This document shows positions 26,113 to 35,333 of a stretch of DNA of 64,000 nt, piece after piece (positions within the stretch are counted from its first letter, which is position 1; every line of letters begins with the position of its first letter). The notes beneath the pieces were generated by a model, which saw only the letters and a program-made list of their open reading frames with translations, did not search any database and had not been told where the DNA came from. Source of the DNA: Streptomyces sp. AC555_RSS877 (GTDB lineage Bacteria > Actinomycetota > Actinomycetes > Streptomycetales > Streptomycetaceae); contig NZ_JAGMUK010000007.1 of NCBI RefSeq assembly GCF_019049245.1, forward strand, positions 62,001 through 126,000. The letters run 5' to 3'. Position numbers and translations under genes: made by a program.

Positions 26113-27831
26113 TCAATTCTCAGCCCCTTCGGCAGATGCGGCGTCGGAGTCGGACACACCGTCCGACTCCGCCCCCGTGTCGGTGGGGGCGCCCGGTGCC
26201 TGGTCGTACAGGATCCCGGCGAGATCGCCGAGTTCCTCGGGCACCTTGGCGGACTCGCTGCGGCCGAGGCCGGCCATCTCGACGACGGTGACACCGTCGT
26301 CACCCTTGACGGCCCGCACCCACACGCGGCGGCGCTGGATGAACAGGGAGCCGGCCAGACCGAAGATCGCGGTGATCGCGCCGCCGAGCGCCCAGCCGCT
26401 GCCGGGCTGCCGGGTGATCTGGAAGTTGGCCCACTCCTTGGTGGCCTCGTACGTGACCGAGCCGGCGCCGCCCGGGAGCTGCATGGTCTCGCCGGGCTTC
26501 AGGTTCTCCCTGAGCTGCTCGCCCTTGGAGTTCTTGAACTCCTTCAGGTGGCTCTTGTCGAGCTGGTACACGCTCTGCGGGATGCCCGAGTCGACGCCGA
26601 GGTCACCGTGGTAGGCCTCCAGGTTCAGCACCGGGTTGGTGAGCGCCGGGAACTGCGAGGCCACCTCGTTGCCGGGCACGTAGGACGGCAGGAAGAAGGC
26701 CTGGAAGCCGAGCTGTTCCCTGACGCCCTTGGCGTTGCGGTAGCCGTCCATGACCTTGATCGCACCGGAGGAGGTGACGTTGGAGTCGAGCGGCAGGAGC
26801 GGGACGGCCTGGCTGTAGACGACGTTGCCCTTGCCGTCGCGGACGGTGATGACGGGCGCGTAGCCGTGGGCGGTGAGGTAGACCTTCGAGTCGCCGATCT
26901 CCAGCGGCTCGTTGACCTTGACGATGGTCTTCCTGTCCTTGCCGTAGGCGCCGACGCTGTAGTCGAGGGCCGCCTGGTAGGTGCGCGGGGTGCCCTTGTT
27001 CGGGCCGCTCGTCTCGTAGGTGCCGGTGAAGTCGTCGAGGTGGAAGCTGAACGGGTCCAGGTCGTCCTGGCTGAAGAGGTTGCCGGACTTGAAGTCGTCG
27101 TACTGCGTGATGGTGTTGGAGAACCCGTCGCCCTCCACCACCAGCTTGTTGCCCTCCATCTTGAAGAGCTGCCCCCACGCGAAGGCGGTCAGCAGCACGA
27201 TGAGGGCGATGTGGAAGGCGAGGTTGCCGACCTCGCGCAGATAGCCCTTCTCGGCGGCGACGGCGTCCCCGGCGAGGTGGGCGCGGAAGCGGCGCTTCTT
27301 CAGCAGGGCGAGCGCGGCCTCGCGGACCTGCTCGGGCTCCGCCTCGGTGCGCCAGGTGGTGTAGGCGGGCAGCCGGGTCATGCGCCGGGGGGCACCCGGC
27401 GGCCGGCCGCGCAGCTGGCCCACGAACTGCCAGGTGCGCGGGACGATGCAGCCGATGAGGGAGACGAACAGCAGGATGTAGATCGCGGAGAACCACACCG
27501 AGCTGTAGACGTGGAAGAGGCCGAGCTTGTCGTAGACGTCACCGAGGGTGGGGTTCGCGCTGCGGAAGTCGGCGACCTTCGTCTCGTCGGTGCCGGACTG
27601 CGGGATGAGCGAGCCGGGGATCGCGCCGAGCGACAGCAGCAGGAGCAGCAGCAGCGCGACCCGCATGGAGGTCAGCTGCCGCCAGAACCAGCGGGCCCAG
27701 CCGATGACGCCCAGGGAGGGCAGGTTGGGCAGCTCCTCCTTGGGGGCGGTGGACAGCTGGGATCCGGCGGTGCCGAGGTCCTGGTCGTCCGCGGTCGCGT
27801 CGGCGGGCGCGCCGGTGGTCGTCTTGCTCAT
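26113..27831 (-). CDS. Cytochrome c biogenesis protein ResB
   Basis: 572 aa. Three N-terminal membrane segments (WWF-type start, LTSMRVALLLLLLLSLGAIPGSLIPQ around residue 55; HVYSSVWFSAIYILLFVSLIGCIVPR; AFHIALIVLLTAFAWGQ), a large extracytoplasmic domain and a last membrane helix near 480, with an acidic C-terminal tail. This is the ResB/Ccs1 layout. It pairs with ResC in heme delivery. Starts 3 bases after the ccdA stop, so the operon is tightly coupled. Confidence 0.93.
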   Translation of the reverse strand: MSKTTTGAPADATADDQDLGTAGSQLSTAPKEELPNLPSLGVIGWARWFWRQLTSMRVALLLLLLLSLGAIPGSLIPQSGTDETKVADFRSANPTLGDVYDKLGLFHVYSSVWFSAIYILLFVSLIGCIVPRTWQFVGQLRGRPPGAPRRMTRLPAYTTWRTEAEPEQVREAALALLKKRRFRAHLAGDAVAAEKGYLREVGNLAFHIALIVLLTAFAWGQLFKMEGNKLVVEGDGFSNTITQYDDFKSGNLFSQDDLDPFSFHLDDFTGTYETSGPNKGTPRTYQAALDYSVGAYGKDRKTIVKVNEPLEIGDSKVYLTAHGYAPVITVRDGKGNVVYSQAVPLLPLDSNVTSSGAIKVMDGYRNAKGVREQLGFQAFFLPSYVPGNEVASQFPALTNPVLNLEAYHGDLGVDSGIPQSVYQLDKSHLKEFKNSKGEQLRENLKPGETMQLPGGAGSVTYEATKEWANFQITRQPGSGWALGGAITAIFGLAGSLFIQRRRVWVRAVKGDDGVTVVEMAGLGRSESAKVPEELGDLAGILYDQAPGAPTDTGAESDGVSDSDAASAEGAEN

Positions 27832-27834
27832 CGA

Positions 27835-28608
27835 TCAGATCCCCACAGTGAAGCCGTTGGACCAGTTCTGCATTTCGGAGACGATCTGGTCCCACGCGCC
27901 GGTCAGCAGCAGCACACCGGTCACGATCATCATGGTGCCGCCCAGGCGCATCACCCAGACGTAGTGGCGCTTGACCCAGCCGAAGGCGCCGAGCGCCTTG
28001 CGGAAGGCGACCGCGGCGAGCACGAACGGCAGGCCGAGGCCCAGGCAGTACGCGACCGTCAGTATCGCCCCGCGGCCGGCGCTCGCCTGGTTGAAGGAGA
28101 GTGCCTGCACGGAGGCGAGCGTGGGTCCGATGCAGGGCGCCCAGCCGATGCCGAAGAGGGCGCCGAGGACGGGGGCGCCGACCAGTCCGGCGGTCGGCTT
28201 CCTGTGGAAGCGGAAGTCGCGCTGGGTGAGCCAGGGCATCAGGCCCATGAAGAAGACGCCCATGAGGATCATGAGGACGCCGAGCACCTTGGACAGGATG
28301 CCCTTCTGCTCCTGCAGCGACTCGCCGAAGTACCCGAACAGGGCCCCGCCGGAGACGAACACGGCGGTGAAGCCGAGCACGAACAGCGAGGCGCCGGCGA
28401 CCATCCGCCCGCGCCGGGCCTCGGCCAGGTCGGTGCCGGTGACGCCGGTGACGTAGGAGAGGTAGCCGGGGACCAGGGGCAGGACGCACGGTGAGAAGAA
28501 GGAGACGAGTCCGCCGAGCAGGGCGATGGGCAGGGCGACCAGCAGGGCGCCGCTGAACACGGTCTCGTTGCGGCCCGTCGCCTCGGCGAGGGTCACCAGC
28601 GCGCTCAC
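27835..28608 (-). CDS. CcdA-type thiol-disulfide membrane transporter
   Basis: 257 aa with six hydrophobic helices. The two redox cysteines are in SFFSPCVLPLVPGYLSYV and GWAPCIGPTLASV, both hallmark CcdA/DsbD sites. It passes reducing equivalents across the membrane to ResA so that apocytochrome c thiols are kept reduced. The GTG start lies one base after the resA stop (TGACGTG). Confidence 0.93.
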   Translation of the reverse strand: MSALVTLAEATGRNETVFSGALLVALPIALLGGLVSFFSPCVLPLVPGYLSYVTGVTGTDLAEARRGRMVAGASLFVLGFTAVFVSGGALFGYFGESLQEQKGILSKVLGVLMILMGVFFMGLMPWLTQRDFRFHRKPTAGLVGAPVLGALFGIGWAPCIGPTLASVQALSFNQASAGRGAILTVAYCLGLGLPFVLAAVAFRKALGAFGWVKRHYVWVMRLGGTMMIVTGVLLLTGAWDQIVSEMQNWSNGFTVGI

Positions 28609-28609
28609 G

Positions 28610-29218
28610 TCACTTCTCCGCGAGGACGGGCTTGAGCATGCTGAGCAGATCCTCTTCACCGAGGGCCTGCAGCGCCCGCGCGGCGACCTTGCCGTCCTTG
28701 TCGATGACGAGCGTGGACGGGATGAGCTGCGGGTTGAGGGTGCCCTTCTTGAAGCGGAGCATCAGCTTGCCCGTGGGGTCGTACAGGCTCGGGTAGGTGA
28801 TGCCGAAGTCCTTCTCGAAGGAGAGCGCGACTCCGGTGCTGGTGTCCCGGGTGTTGATGCCGACGAACTGGACGCCCTTGCCGGCGTACTCCTTGGAGAT
28901 CTTGGAGAAGTACTTGGCCTCCGCGCGGCACGGGCCGCACCAGGAGCCCCAGACGTTCAGGACGACGACCTTGCCCTTGTAGTCGGCGACGTCGAGCTGC
29001 TTGCCGGCGATGGTGCCGCCGGAGAGGTCGGGGGCCGCGACCCGCTTGGCCTGCGCGACGGTGTCGATGCCGTTGTTGCCGGTGACGAAGTTGGTGTCGC
29101 CGCCTCCGCCGGACGTACCGCCGGAGCTGCACGCGGAAAGGGTCAGCGCGGCTGCCGCGGTAACGGCGGTGAGCAGGACGGCACGACGACAGGTGCGACT
29201 ACGGCTGGCGGCACTCAT
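28610..29218 (-). CDS. resA: ResA-type thioredoxin-like lipoprotein
   Basis: 202 aa. Lipoprotein signal ending L-S-A-C (Cys30), a Gly/Ser linker, and a thioredoxin fold with active site W-C-G-P-C (Cys94/Cys97) and the cis-Pro segment NPQLIPSTLVID. It would reduce the heme-binding cysteines of apocytochrome c outside the membrane. First gene of the resA-ccdA-resB-resC operon. Confidence 0.92.
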   Translation of the reverse strand: MSAASRSRTCRRAVLLTAVTAAAALTLSACSSGGTSGGGGDTNFVTGNNGIDTVAQAKRVAAPDLSGGTIAGKQLDVADYKGKVVVLNVWGSWCGPCRAEAKYFSKISKEYAGKGVQFVGINTRDTSTGVALSFEKDFGITYPSLYDPTGKLMLRFKKGTLNPQLIPSTLVIDKDGKVAARALQALGEEDLLSMLKPVLAEK

Positions 29219-29264
29219 GTGAAAAGTTTCGCATGCCCGTTCTGGGGATCTTGCGCACCCCCCT

Positions 29265-29282
29265 TGCGGGCGGAAACCCGCA
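29265..29282 (-). terminator. Hairpin after the deacetylase gene
   Basis: TGCGGG/CCCGCA arms (29265-29270 and 29277-29282) with a six-base loop lie three bases beyond the stop of the minus-strand gene at 29285. Short but well placed. Confidence 0.5.
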
Positions 29283-29284
29283 TT

Positions 29285-30589
29285 TCAGGCAGCGTTCGAG
29301 GAGGTCCCGGAGGCGGTCGAGGCGGCGCCCTTCAGGAACTCGTTCCAGCCGCCGGCCGGCTGCTGCCCGACGTCGAGCGTCCGCAGTGTGGCCAGCACCT
29401 CCGGCTTCTGCACGTCCATCCAGTCGACGAACTGCCGGAAGGAGACCAGGCGCACGTCCTCGCCCTTCTCCTTCTCCCGCGCGATGTGCTTCAGGGCCTC
29501 CTCGACGGCGTCCATGTAGATGCCGCCGTTCCACTGCTCGAAGTGGTTGCCGACGAAGAAGGGGGCACGGTTCGTCTCGTACGCCCGCTTGAATCCCCCG
29601 ATGTACGCGCCGGCGGACTGCTCGCGCCAGGCCGGGTGGTTGTGGGAGGGCGCGTTGGTGGAGTTGACGGACTGGTTGGCGAGCATGTTGTAGTCCATCG
29701 ACAGGACCTCGAACCGGCGGCCGGGGAAAGGTATCGCCTGTAGGGGCAGGTCCCACATCCCGTCCCGCTTCTGCGGCCAGACCTGACGGCCGCCGGGCGA
29801 GGAGGCGTCGTAGCGCCAGCCGAGTTCGCGGGCGGTGGGCAGCAGGTTGTCCTGGCCGAGCAGGCAGGGCGTGCGGCCGCCGACGAGTTCCTTGTCGTAG
29901 TCGAAGGGCAGCGCGGGCAGATCGGTCCAGCCCGTGTTGGTGCGCCACTCCTTGACGAAGGACTTGGCCTGGTCGATCTCGCTGCGCCACTGCCGGGGTG
30001 TCCAGTTGCCGACGCTTCCGGTGCCGCCGCAGAAGTGGCCGTTGAAGTGGGTGCCTATCTCGTGCCCTTCGAGCCAGGCCCGCCGGACGTTCGTCAGCGT
30101 CGCCTTGACGTGCTCGTCAGTGAGGTAGCCGATGTCGGAGGCGCCGCGCGGGTTGTTCGGCGGGTCGTAGAGGCGCTTCTTCGACTCGGGCAGGAGATAC
30201 AGCCCCGAGAGGAAGAAGGTCATGCTCGCCTCGTGCTCCTTGGCGAGGTCGAGGAAGCGCGGGAAGAGGCCGTTGCCGACCTCGGCGGCCCCGTCCCAGG
30301 AGAAGACCACGAACTGCGGAGGGGTCTGCCCCGGCTCCAACGGCTCCGGCTTCGCGGGCTGGTGGGGCTGCCTGCCGGTGAAGGAGGTGGAGCCGTCACC
30401 GAGGGGGCGGGCGGTGGGCTTCGGGCTGCTCGGACGGCCGTCCCCGGAACCGGAACCGGAACCGGAACCGGAACCTCCGGCATGGTTGGACCCGTCTGAC
30501 GAGGTGAGCGTGCCGCACCCCGCCAGTCCTGCGGCGGCCGCGGCGCCCGCGCCGAGTCCGAGTGCTCCCCTGCGGGTGAGAGTGCGCAT
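29285..30589 (-). CDS. Tat-type lipoprotein, polysaccharide-deacetylase-like
   Basis: 434 aa. Begins with R-R-G-A-L-G-L twin-arginine signal and lipobox L-A-G-C (Cys25), then a Gly-Ser linker. The catalytic domain shows the NodB-like metal site: Asp in FVVFSWDGAAE and the two histidines in GHEIGTHFNGHFCGG, a divergent form of the H-x3-H motif. It probably deacetylates a cell-wall or extracellular glycan. An in-frame GTG at 30607 is an alternative start; the leader forms a long hairpin. Downstream of the phosphatase/hemL pair on the same strand but separated by 111 bases. Confidence 0.75.
   Translation of the reverse strand: MRTLTRRGALGLGAGAAAAAGLAGCGTLTSSDGSNHAGGSGSGSGSGSGDGRPSSPKPTARPLGDGSTSFTGRQPHQPAKPEPLEPGQTPPQFVVFSWDGAAEVGNGLFPRFLDLAKEHEASMTFFLSGLYLLPESKKRLYDPPNNPRGASDIGYLTDEHVKATLTNVRRAWLEGHEIGTHFNGHFCGGTGSVGNWTPRQWRSEIDQAKSFVKEWRTNTGWTDLPALPFDYDKELVGGRTPCLLGQDNLLPTARELGWRYDASSPGGRQVWPQKRDGMWDLPLQAIPFPGRRFEVLSMDYNMLANQSVNSTNAPSHNHPAWREQSAGAYIGGFKRAYETNRAPFFVGNHFEQWNGGIYMDAVEEALKHIAREKEKGEDVRLVSFRQFVDWMDVQKPEVLATLRTLDVGQQPAGGWNEFLKGAASTASGTSSNAA
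30446..30475 (-). repeat. Five tandem GGAACC hexamers
   Basis: Five exact copies encode the Gly-Ser linker after the lipobox of the deacetylase. Likely slippage-prone and variable in length between strains. Confidence 0.9.
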
Positions 30590-30594
30590 TGCAT

Positions 30595-30649
30595 CCCCGT
30601 TCGTCACGTTCTCTGCTGGTCACCCAGTCAGAGGCGGCGACGAACGGGG
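30595..30649 (-). promoter_or_regulatory. Long hairpin in the deacetylase leader
   Basis: CCCCGTTCGTC (30595-30605) pairs perfectly with GACGAACGGGG (30639-30649); inside, CTCTG/CAGAG and CTGG/CCAG extend the stem to a TCAC loop. It ends five bases before the ATG at 30589 and would bury the purine-rich bases next to the start codon, suggesting RNA-level control. Confidence 0.6.
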
Positions 30650-30700
30650 AGGTTCCTCCGGTACTTACGGATTTCGTAACAGAGACATGCAGAACGGGCC

Positions 30701-31402
30701 CTATGCCCCGAAGGCCTTGCCCTGCCCCTTCACCGGCCTGGCACCGGCGAGGAGATGGGCCGGGACGAGGTCGCGGGCCGGCTCGGTGTAGCCGACGGAC
30801 ACGATCCTGTCGCCCCGGTACGTGAAGGTCGTCAGGGACGCGAGCGTGCACTGCCGCTTGCGCGGGTCGTGCCACAGTCGCCGCTTCTCGACGTACGACC
30901 GCACGATCCAGATCGGCAGCTGGTGACTGACGAGCACGGCCTCGTGGCCACGCGCCCGGTCCTTCGCCGCGTCGAGCGCGCCCATCATGCGGATGACCTG
31001 GTCGACGTACGGCTCACCCCAGGACGGCTTGAACGGGTTGACCAGGTGCTTCCAGTTCTCGATCCGCCGCAGCGCGCCGTCCCCGACCCCGAAGGTCTTG
31101 CCCTGGAAGACGTTCTCGGCCTCGATGAGCCGCTCGTCGGTGGCGATGTCCAGGCCGTGCGCCTTGGCGATCGGCGTCGCCGTCTCCTGCGCCCGCTCCA
31201 GCGGGGAGGCCACGACGTGCGTCACGTCACGGCCGGCGAGGTGCTCGGCGACCCGGTCGGCCATCTGCCGGCCGAGCTCGGAGAGGTGGTAGCCGCCGAG
31301 ACGGCCGTAGAGGACGCCGTCCGGGTTGGCGACCTCGCCGTGCCGCATCAGGTGGACGACGGTGATGTCCCTGTTGTCGTTGTCGTTGTCGTTGCCGCTC
31401 AT
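30701..31402 (-). CDS. Histidine phosphatase (phosphoglycerate-mutase-like)
   Basis: 233 aa. The catalytic R-H-G-E motif is L-M-R20-H21-G22-E23, and the second histidine is in [10 protein letters not shown]. The N-terminus has an Asn-Asp repeat (NDNDNDN). This subfamily follows hemL in many actinomycetes, and its substrate is not known. The ATG overlaps the hemL stop as ATGA, so the pair is translationally coupled. Confidence 0.88.
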   Translation of the reverse strand: MSGNDNDNDNRDITVVHLMRHGEVANPDGVLYGRLGGYHLSELGRQMADRVAEHLAGRDVTHVVASPLERAQETATPIAKAHGLDIATDERLIEAENVFQGKTFGVGDGALRRIENWKHLVNPFKPSWGEPYVDQVIRMMGALDAAKDRARGHEAVLVSHQLPIWIVRSYVEKRRLWHDPRKRQCTLASLTTFTYRGDRIVSVGYTEPARDLVPAHLLAGARPVKGQGKAFGA

Positions 31403-32718
31403 GCTTGCGTGGCCTCCGCAGCCGCTCGGGCCGCCGCCGGAAGGGCGTCGGCGATCCGCTGGACGGCCCGCTCGTCGTGGGCCGTGGACACGAACCAGGA
31501 CTCGAAGGACGACGGCGGCAGGTAGACACCGCCCGCCAGCATGGAGTGGAAGAAGGCCGTGAAGCGGTACGACTCCTGCGCCTTGGCGTCCTCGTAGTCA
31601 CGGACCGGGCGGTCCGTGAAGAAGACGGAGAACATGTTGGAGGCGTTCTGCACGGTGTGCGCGACGCCCTCCTTGGTGAGGGCCCCGGAGACCAGCGCCT
31701 GGATCTGCGCCGACACGTCGTTGACCTTCGCGTAGGCCGCGTCGTCGAGCAGCCGCAGCTGGGCCAGACCGGCGGCGGTCGCCACGGGGTTACCGGAGAG
31801 GGTGCCGGCCTGGTAGACAGGCCCGGCGGGCGCGAGGTGCCCCATGACGTCGGCGCGGCCACCGAAGGCGGCGGCCGGGAACCCGCCCCCCATCACCTTG
31901 CCGAAGGTCATCAGGTCGGGCCGGACGCCGTCGATGCCGTACCAGCCGGCCTTGCTGGTCCGGAAGCCCGTCATGACCTCGTCGGAGATGTACAGCGCGC
32001 CGTTCGTCGCGCACGCGTCCTTCAGCCCCTGGTTGAAGCCGGGCATCGGCGGTACGACGCCCATGTTGCCCGGCGAGGCCTCGGTGATCACGCAGGCGAT
32101 CTCGCCGGGGTGGGCCTGGAAGGCCGCGCGCACGGCGTCGAGGTCGTTGTAGGGCAGGACGATGGTGTCGCCGGCCTGGGCGCCGGTGACGCCGGGGGTG
32201 TCGGGGAGGGCGAAGGTGGCGACCCCGGACCCGGCGGCGGCGAGCAGCGAGTCCACGTGACCGTGGTAACACCCGGCGAACTTGATCACCTTGGTGCGCC
32301 GGGTGAACCCGCGGGCGAGCCGGATGGCCGACATGGTGGCCTCGGTCCCGCTGGACACCAGCCGCACCTGTTCCAGCGGCTCGATCCGGCCGACCATCTC
32401 CTCGGCCAGCGTGACCTCGCCCTCACCGGGCGTGCCGAAGGAGGTGCCGCGCGAGACCGCGTCCCGCACCGCGGCGATGACCTCGGGGTGGGAGTGCCCG
32501 AGGATCATGGGCCCCCAGGAACAGACCAGGTCGACGTACTCGCGCCCGTCGGCGTCCGTGAGGTACGGGCCGCTGCCGGACACCATGAACCGGGGCGTTC
32601 CGCCCACGGCACGGAAGGCGCGCACCGGGGAGTTCACGCCCCCGGGCGTGACGGTGGCCGCACGGTCGAACAGGGCCTGCGAGACAGGCGCATCGTATGA
32701 ATAGGGCAGTTCGCTCAT
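31399..32718 (-). CDS. hemL: Glutamate-1-semialdehyde 2,1-aminomutase
   Basis: 439 aa PLP enzyme that moves the amino group of glutamate-1-semialdehyde to give 5-aminolevulinate, the first dedicated heme precursor. The Schiff-base lysine lies in [19 protein letters not shown], and the N-terminal [17 protein letters not shown] and [18 protein letters not shown] are hemL signatures. hemB in the right part of the window uses its product. Coupled to the downstream phosphatase. Confidence 0.95.
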   Translation of the reverse strand: MSELPYSYDAPVSQALFDRAATVTPGGVNSPVRAFRAVGGTPRFMVSGSGPYLTDADGREYVDLVCSWGPMILGHSHPEVIAAVRDAVSRGTSFGTPGEGEVTLAEEMVGRIEPLEQVRLVSSGTEATMSAIRLARGFTRRTKVIKFAGCYHGHVDSLLAAAGSGVATFALPDTPGVTGAQAGDTIVLPYNDLDAVRAAFQAHPGEIACVITEASPGNMGVVPPMPGFNQGLKDACATNGALYISDEVMTGFRTSKAGWYGIDGVRPDLMTFGKVMGGGFPAAAFGGRADVMGHLAPAGPVYQAGTLSGNPVATAAGLAQLRLLDDAAYAKVNDVSAQIQALVSGALTKEGVAHTVQNASNMFSVFFTDRPVRDYEDAKAQESYRFTAFFHSMLAGGVYLPPSSFESWFVSTAHDERAVQRIADALPAAARAAAEATQA

Positions 32719-33291
32719 GTTCTGCGACTTCTCCGACCTTCTCCGACTGCTCGGACTCCGGTTTTGCCAGTGACCTCCTCAGGGTAGGCCAGGGGGCACC
32801 GACGACAGCGGGACCGCTGCCGAGGCGGGGACGGATGCGCTGCTGAGACGGCTACTGACCCGGCAACCAGTCCCCGCCCTCCGTGATCTGCGAGACTGGG
32901 ACCTGATACACACAGCTCACAGGGACGATGTTGTGGTGCGCCCTGTTCAGGGGCTGCGAAGATCCTGCGGTCAGGTGTTTCAACGCACGTTTCGGCGGGC
33001 GGCCGTGGGGGAGGTCACTGACACGATGATCGGGTTGCGCGGCGGGGGCCACGCGTCCTAGAAAAGCAGTCGGGTGGAGATATGCATCGCGGTGGCGGAC
33101 TGGGCGAGGGGACTGACGGCCTGGGTCCTCGACGTGCCCGGCGGGGGAAGCACCGACGCGACGCGGAGGAATCGAACGAAGCCCGGCAGGGACACGTTGT
33201 ACCAGGTGTACCCGGTGGACCGGGTGAGGAGCCGGAGCGGGCCGACCGACGGGTCGACCGGCTGAGGGCGGGGAGCAGGAATGGTGGTCGG
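32719..33291 (+). other. 573-base gap with two in-phase short ORFs, no confident gene
   Basis: The gap holds a 42-codon ORF (GTG 32933 to TAG 33059-33061) and, in the same frame after the TAG, a 63-codon ORF (GTG 33074 to 33265) with high third-position GC. A different frame, open from 33082, runs straight into the next gene with lower third-position GC. Possibly a decayed or frameshifted gene. No tRNA or repeat seen. Confidence 0.4.
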
Positions 33292-33729
33292 GTGGGGGTG
33301 ACGTACAAGTATTTCGGCGCGCCGGACGGCGCGACCGCAGCCCGCGTGCCGATCTCGATGCGCCCCGAGGAACTCGGCGGCGACGAGCTCGGCATGAACG
33401 GCATGTTCACGAAGATCAAGCCGGAGACCATGGCGGCGATGGTCCTCACCGGCATCGAGGGCGTCCCCCTCCACAAGGTCCCGCCGCTGGAGCTCGTCGT
33501 CCTGCACCCGGACTACGCGGTCGTGAAGCTCCCGATGACCGTGGTCGACCCCCTCCGCGGCATAGGCGAGGAGGCGGTGGGCGCGGCGGCGTTCATCTGG
33601 TCGACGGTGCCGGACCGGGGCGGGCCCCGGGACGCGTTCAACGTGTACCAACTGCTGCACGAGTGGCAGGACTTCTCGCACCGGTTGCATGAGGCGGGGC
33701 ATCAGCCGTACTGCCTGGTGTGGCCGTGA
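33292..33729 (+). CDS. Conserved-looking hypothetical protein
   Basis: 145 aa from the GTG at 33292 (V-G-V-T-Y-K-Y-F-G-A-P-D-G...). Looks globular and soluble: a hydrophobic central part (VPLHKVPPLELVVLHPDYAVVKLPM) and a Trp-rich, His-rich C-terminus (LLHEWQDFSHRLHEAGHQPYCLVWP). No family recognised. The start is uncertain: the frame is open back to 33082, but the extra 70 residues have poorer third-position GC. Confidence 0.6.
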   Translation: MGVTYKYFGAPDGATAARVPISMRPEELGGDELGMNGMFTKIKPETMAAMVLTGIEGVPLHKVPPLELVVLHPDYAVVKLPMTVVDPLRGIGEEAVGAAAFIWSTVPDRGGPRDAFNVYQLLHEWQDFSHRLHEAGHQPYCLVWP

Positions 33730-33802
33730 GCTGAGTCGGCGGTCCTGGGGAGTTCCACGCCGACGCCGCTCCGGGTGGTTCGACGTATGTCAACATAGAT
33801 GC

Positions 33803-34174
33803 ATGTCGAACCCGAAGGTGTTGCCTCTGCTGGAGCCCGCGGCGGCCCCGGAGGTCGCCGTACCGTGCTGCCCGCCGCTGGCCGAACGGCCCCTGACCGC
33901 CGACGAGGCCGAGCGGACGGCACGGATGTTCAAGGCGCTGGGCGACCCGGTCCGGCTCCGGCTGTTCTCGCTCGTGGCCTCGCACGAGGGCGGCGAGGCA
34001 TGCGTGTGCGACATCTCCGACGTCGGCGTCTCCCAGCCGACCGTCTCCCACCACCTCAAGAAGCTCAAGGAGGCCGGCCTCCTCACCTCCGAGCGGCGCG
34101 GCACCTGGGTCTACTACCGGGTCGAGCCGTCGGTGGTCGCCGCGATGGCACAGATGCTGAGGGTCGCCGGCTGA
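33803..34174 (+). CDS. ArsR/SmtB-family metalloregulator
   Basis: 123 aa winged helix. The metal-sensing cysteines in the recognition-helix region are in ACVCDISDVG (Cys67, Cys69), as in arsenic/cadmium ArsR sensors, and two further cysteines (22, 23) lie near the N-terminus. Helix-turn-helix: SQPTVSHHLKKLKEAGLLTSERRG. No ribosome-binding site; an ACATAGAT block directly before the ATG suggests a leaderless mRNA and self-repression. No arsenite pump or arsenate reductase is next to it, so the target is unknown. Confidence 0.88.
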   Translation: MSNPKVLPLLEPAAAPEVAVPCCPPLAERPLTADEAERTARMFKALGDPVRLRLFSLVASHEGGEACVCDISDVGVSQPTVSHHLKKLKEAGLLTSERRGTWVYYRVEPSVVAAMAQMLRVAG

Positions 34175-34287
34175 GCGGCGACGTGCCGGTGCCGGTGCCG
34201 TCCGGGTACTCGCGTCGGCGGCCCGGGCCGCCTGCTCGCCGCCTGCCCCGCCGTGGCCGGCCGCCCCGCCTCCGGCCCGTTGGACGG

Positions 34288-34938
34288 TCAGTCCGGCCGC
34301 TGGGTGCGGTTCTCGTGGGCGAGGCCGTGCGGTCCTGGGGCCGTGTGCGGGCCGAGGGGAAGGACCAGCGCGCGGAGCACCTGCGGGGTCGACGGGCGCA
34401 GGCTCTCCGGGGCCGACGGGCGGCGGACATGGCCGATGTCCTGCCATCCCCACGACAGGAAGGCGTCGAAGGCCGCGGAGTCGGCCCGGTCGACCAGCGT
34501 CGCCCCGAGGGAGGCGTGATGGTCGGCGAGCAGGCGTTCCTGGAGTCGGCGGGCGAGGTTCCGGTCCATCGTGTGCGGGTGGACCAGGGTCTCGGTGATC
34601 GCGAAGACGTGTCCCGACGCGGTGAGCTGTTCGACGCTCCGGGGAAGGCCGCCGACGAAACCCCGCCACCACGCCCCCTCGCGCCGTACGGGGAATCCGT
34701 AGACGCACCCGACGAAGGCCGTGTCCTCTCCGATCAGCAGGGCGAACCCGGGCCGGCGGATGTCGCCCGTCAGCCGGCGCAGGAACCCCTCCCGGGCTTC
34801 GCACTCCGTGCCGGGCCGCGCCCGCGAGGACTCCACGTACAGGTCTGCCAGGTCCTCCCGCAGGGTCTCGGCCTGCCAGCGGTTCAGCCGGCGCAGGCGT
34901 ACCCCGCCCGCGGGTGACGGTGTGTTGGCCATCGTCAC
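34288..34938 (-). CDS. GNAT-like acetyltransferase
   Basis: 216 aa. Core features of a GNAT fold (VFAITETLVHPHTMDRNLARRLQERLLADHHAS) with an imperfect acetyl-CoA loop. Last gene of a four-gene minus-strand operon. Its GTG overlaps the stop of the 49-aa ORF upstream as GTGA, so it is translationally coupled. Substrate unknown. Confidence 0.75.
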   Translation of the reverse strand: MTMANTPSPAGGVRLRRLNRWQAETLREDLADLYVESSRARPGTECEAREGFLRRLTGDIRRPGFALLIGEDTAFVGCVYGFPVRREGAWWRGFVGGLPRSVEQLTASGHVFAITETLVHPHTMDRNLARRLQERLLADHHASLGATLVDRADSAAFDAFLSWGWQDIGHVRRPSAPESLRPSTPQVLRALVLPLGPHTAPGPHGLAHENRTQRPD

Positions 34939-35084
34939 AGAACACCACCCGGAGCCGACGCGGCGTGCACCGACGCGGGCGTGACCGGGGCGTTGTCCCC
35001 CACGAGGGCGATCAGGGCACGGGTGGTGCGGCCGGCACGGGCGGTCCGATCGTGCCGGTACACGTTCGGTCGGGGAAGGGTCAT
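34935..35084 (-). CDS. Small basic hypothetical protein
   Basis: 49 aa (MTLPRPNVYRHDRTARAGRT...). GAGAGGA precedes the ATG by 6 bases, and its stop overlaps the GNAT start (GTGA). No family recognised; tight packing between neighbours is the main support. Confidence 0.5.
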   Translation of the reverse strand: MTLPRPNVYRHDRTARAGRTTRALIALVGDNAPVTPASVHAASAPGGVL

Positions 35085-35112
35085 GGATCCTCTCGGGGCC
35101 TCCTCGTCGGGC

Positions 35113-35328
35113 CTACGGCTGATCGGGAGCGTCGGCCTCCTGCTGTCCCTTACGGGCACGGCGCGTCTTCCACGGACGGGCCGGCACCGGTACCCGGAGT
35201 GCGGGGCGGGGGGAACCGTAGTGGAAGGCGCCGATGCGCTCGTCGTGCTGTGCGTTGAGCCGTCGGATGAGGAACACGCCCACGGCGGTCACCGCCAGGA
35301 TCACGACCACGGTCAGGATGGCCTCCAT
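35113..35328 (-). CDS. Small single-pass membrane protein
   Basis: 71 aa. One N-terminal membrane helix (MEAILTVVVILAVTAVGVFLIRRLN), then a basic, Pro-rich cytoplasmic tail (PRPALRVPVPARPWKTRRARKGQQ). GAGGTGAGGG precedes the ATG. It begins 5 bases after the DUF5994 stop. Function unknown. Confidence 0.65.
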   Translation of the reverse strand: MEAILTVVVILAVTAVGVFLIRRLNAQHDERIGAFHYGSPRPALRVPVPARPWKTRRARKGQQEADAPDQP

Positions 35329-35333
35329 GGCCC

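Noticed and set aside
26074..28494. 806-codon plus-strand frame across resB/ccdA
   Set aside because: Shadow of resB and ccdA, no start signal and no recognisable motifs.
33000..33030. TGTCAGTG on the minus strand near 33020
   Set aside because: No TAnnnT at the right spacing and no start codon nearby.
33803..34174. Arsenic resistance operon
   Set aside because: Only the ArsR regulator is present; no arsB, arsC or acr3-like gene beside it.
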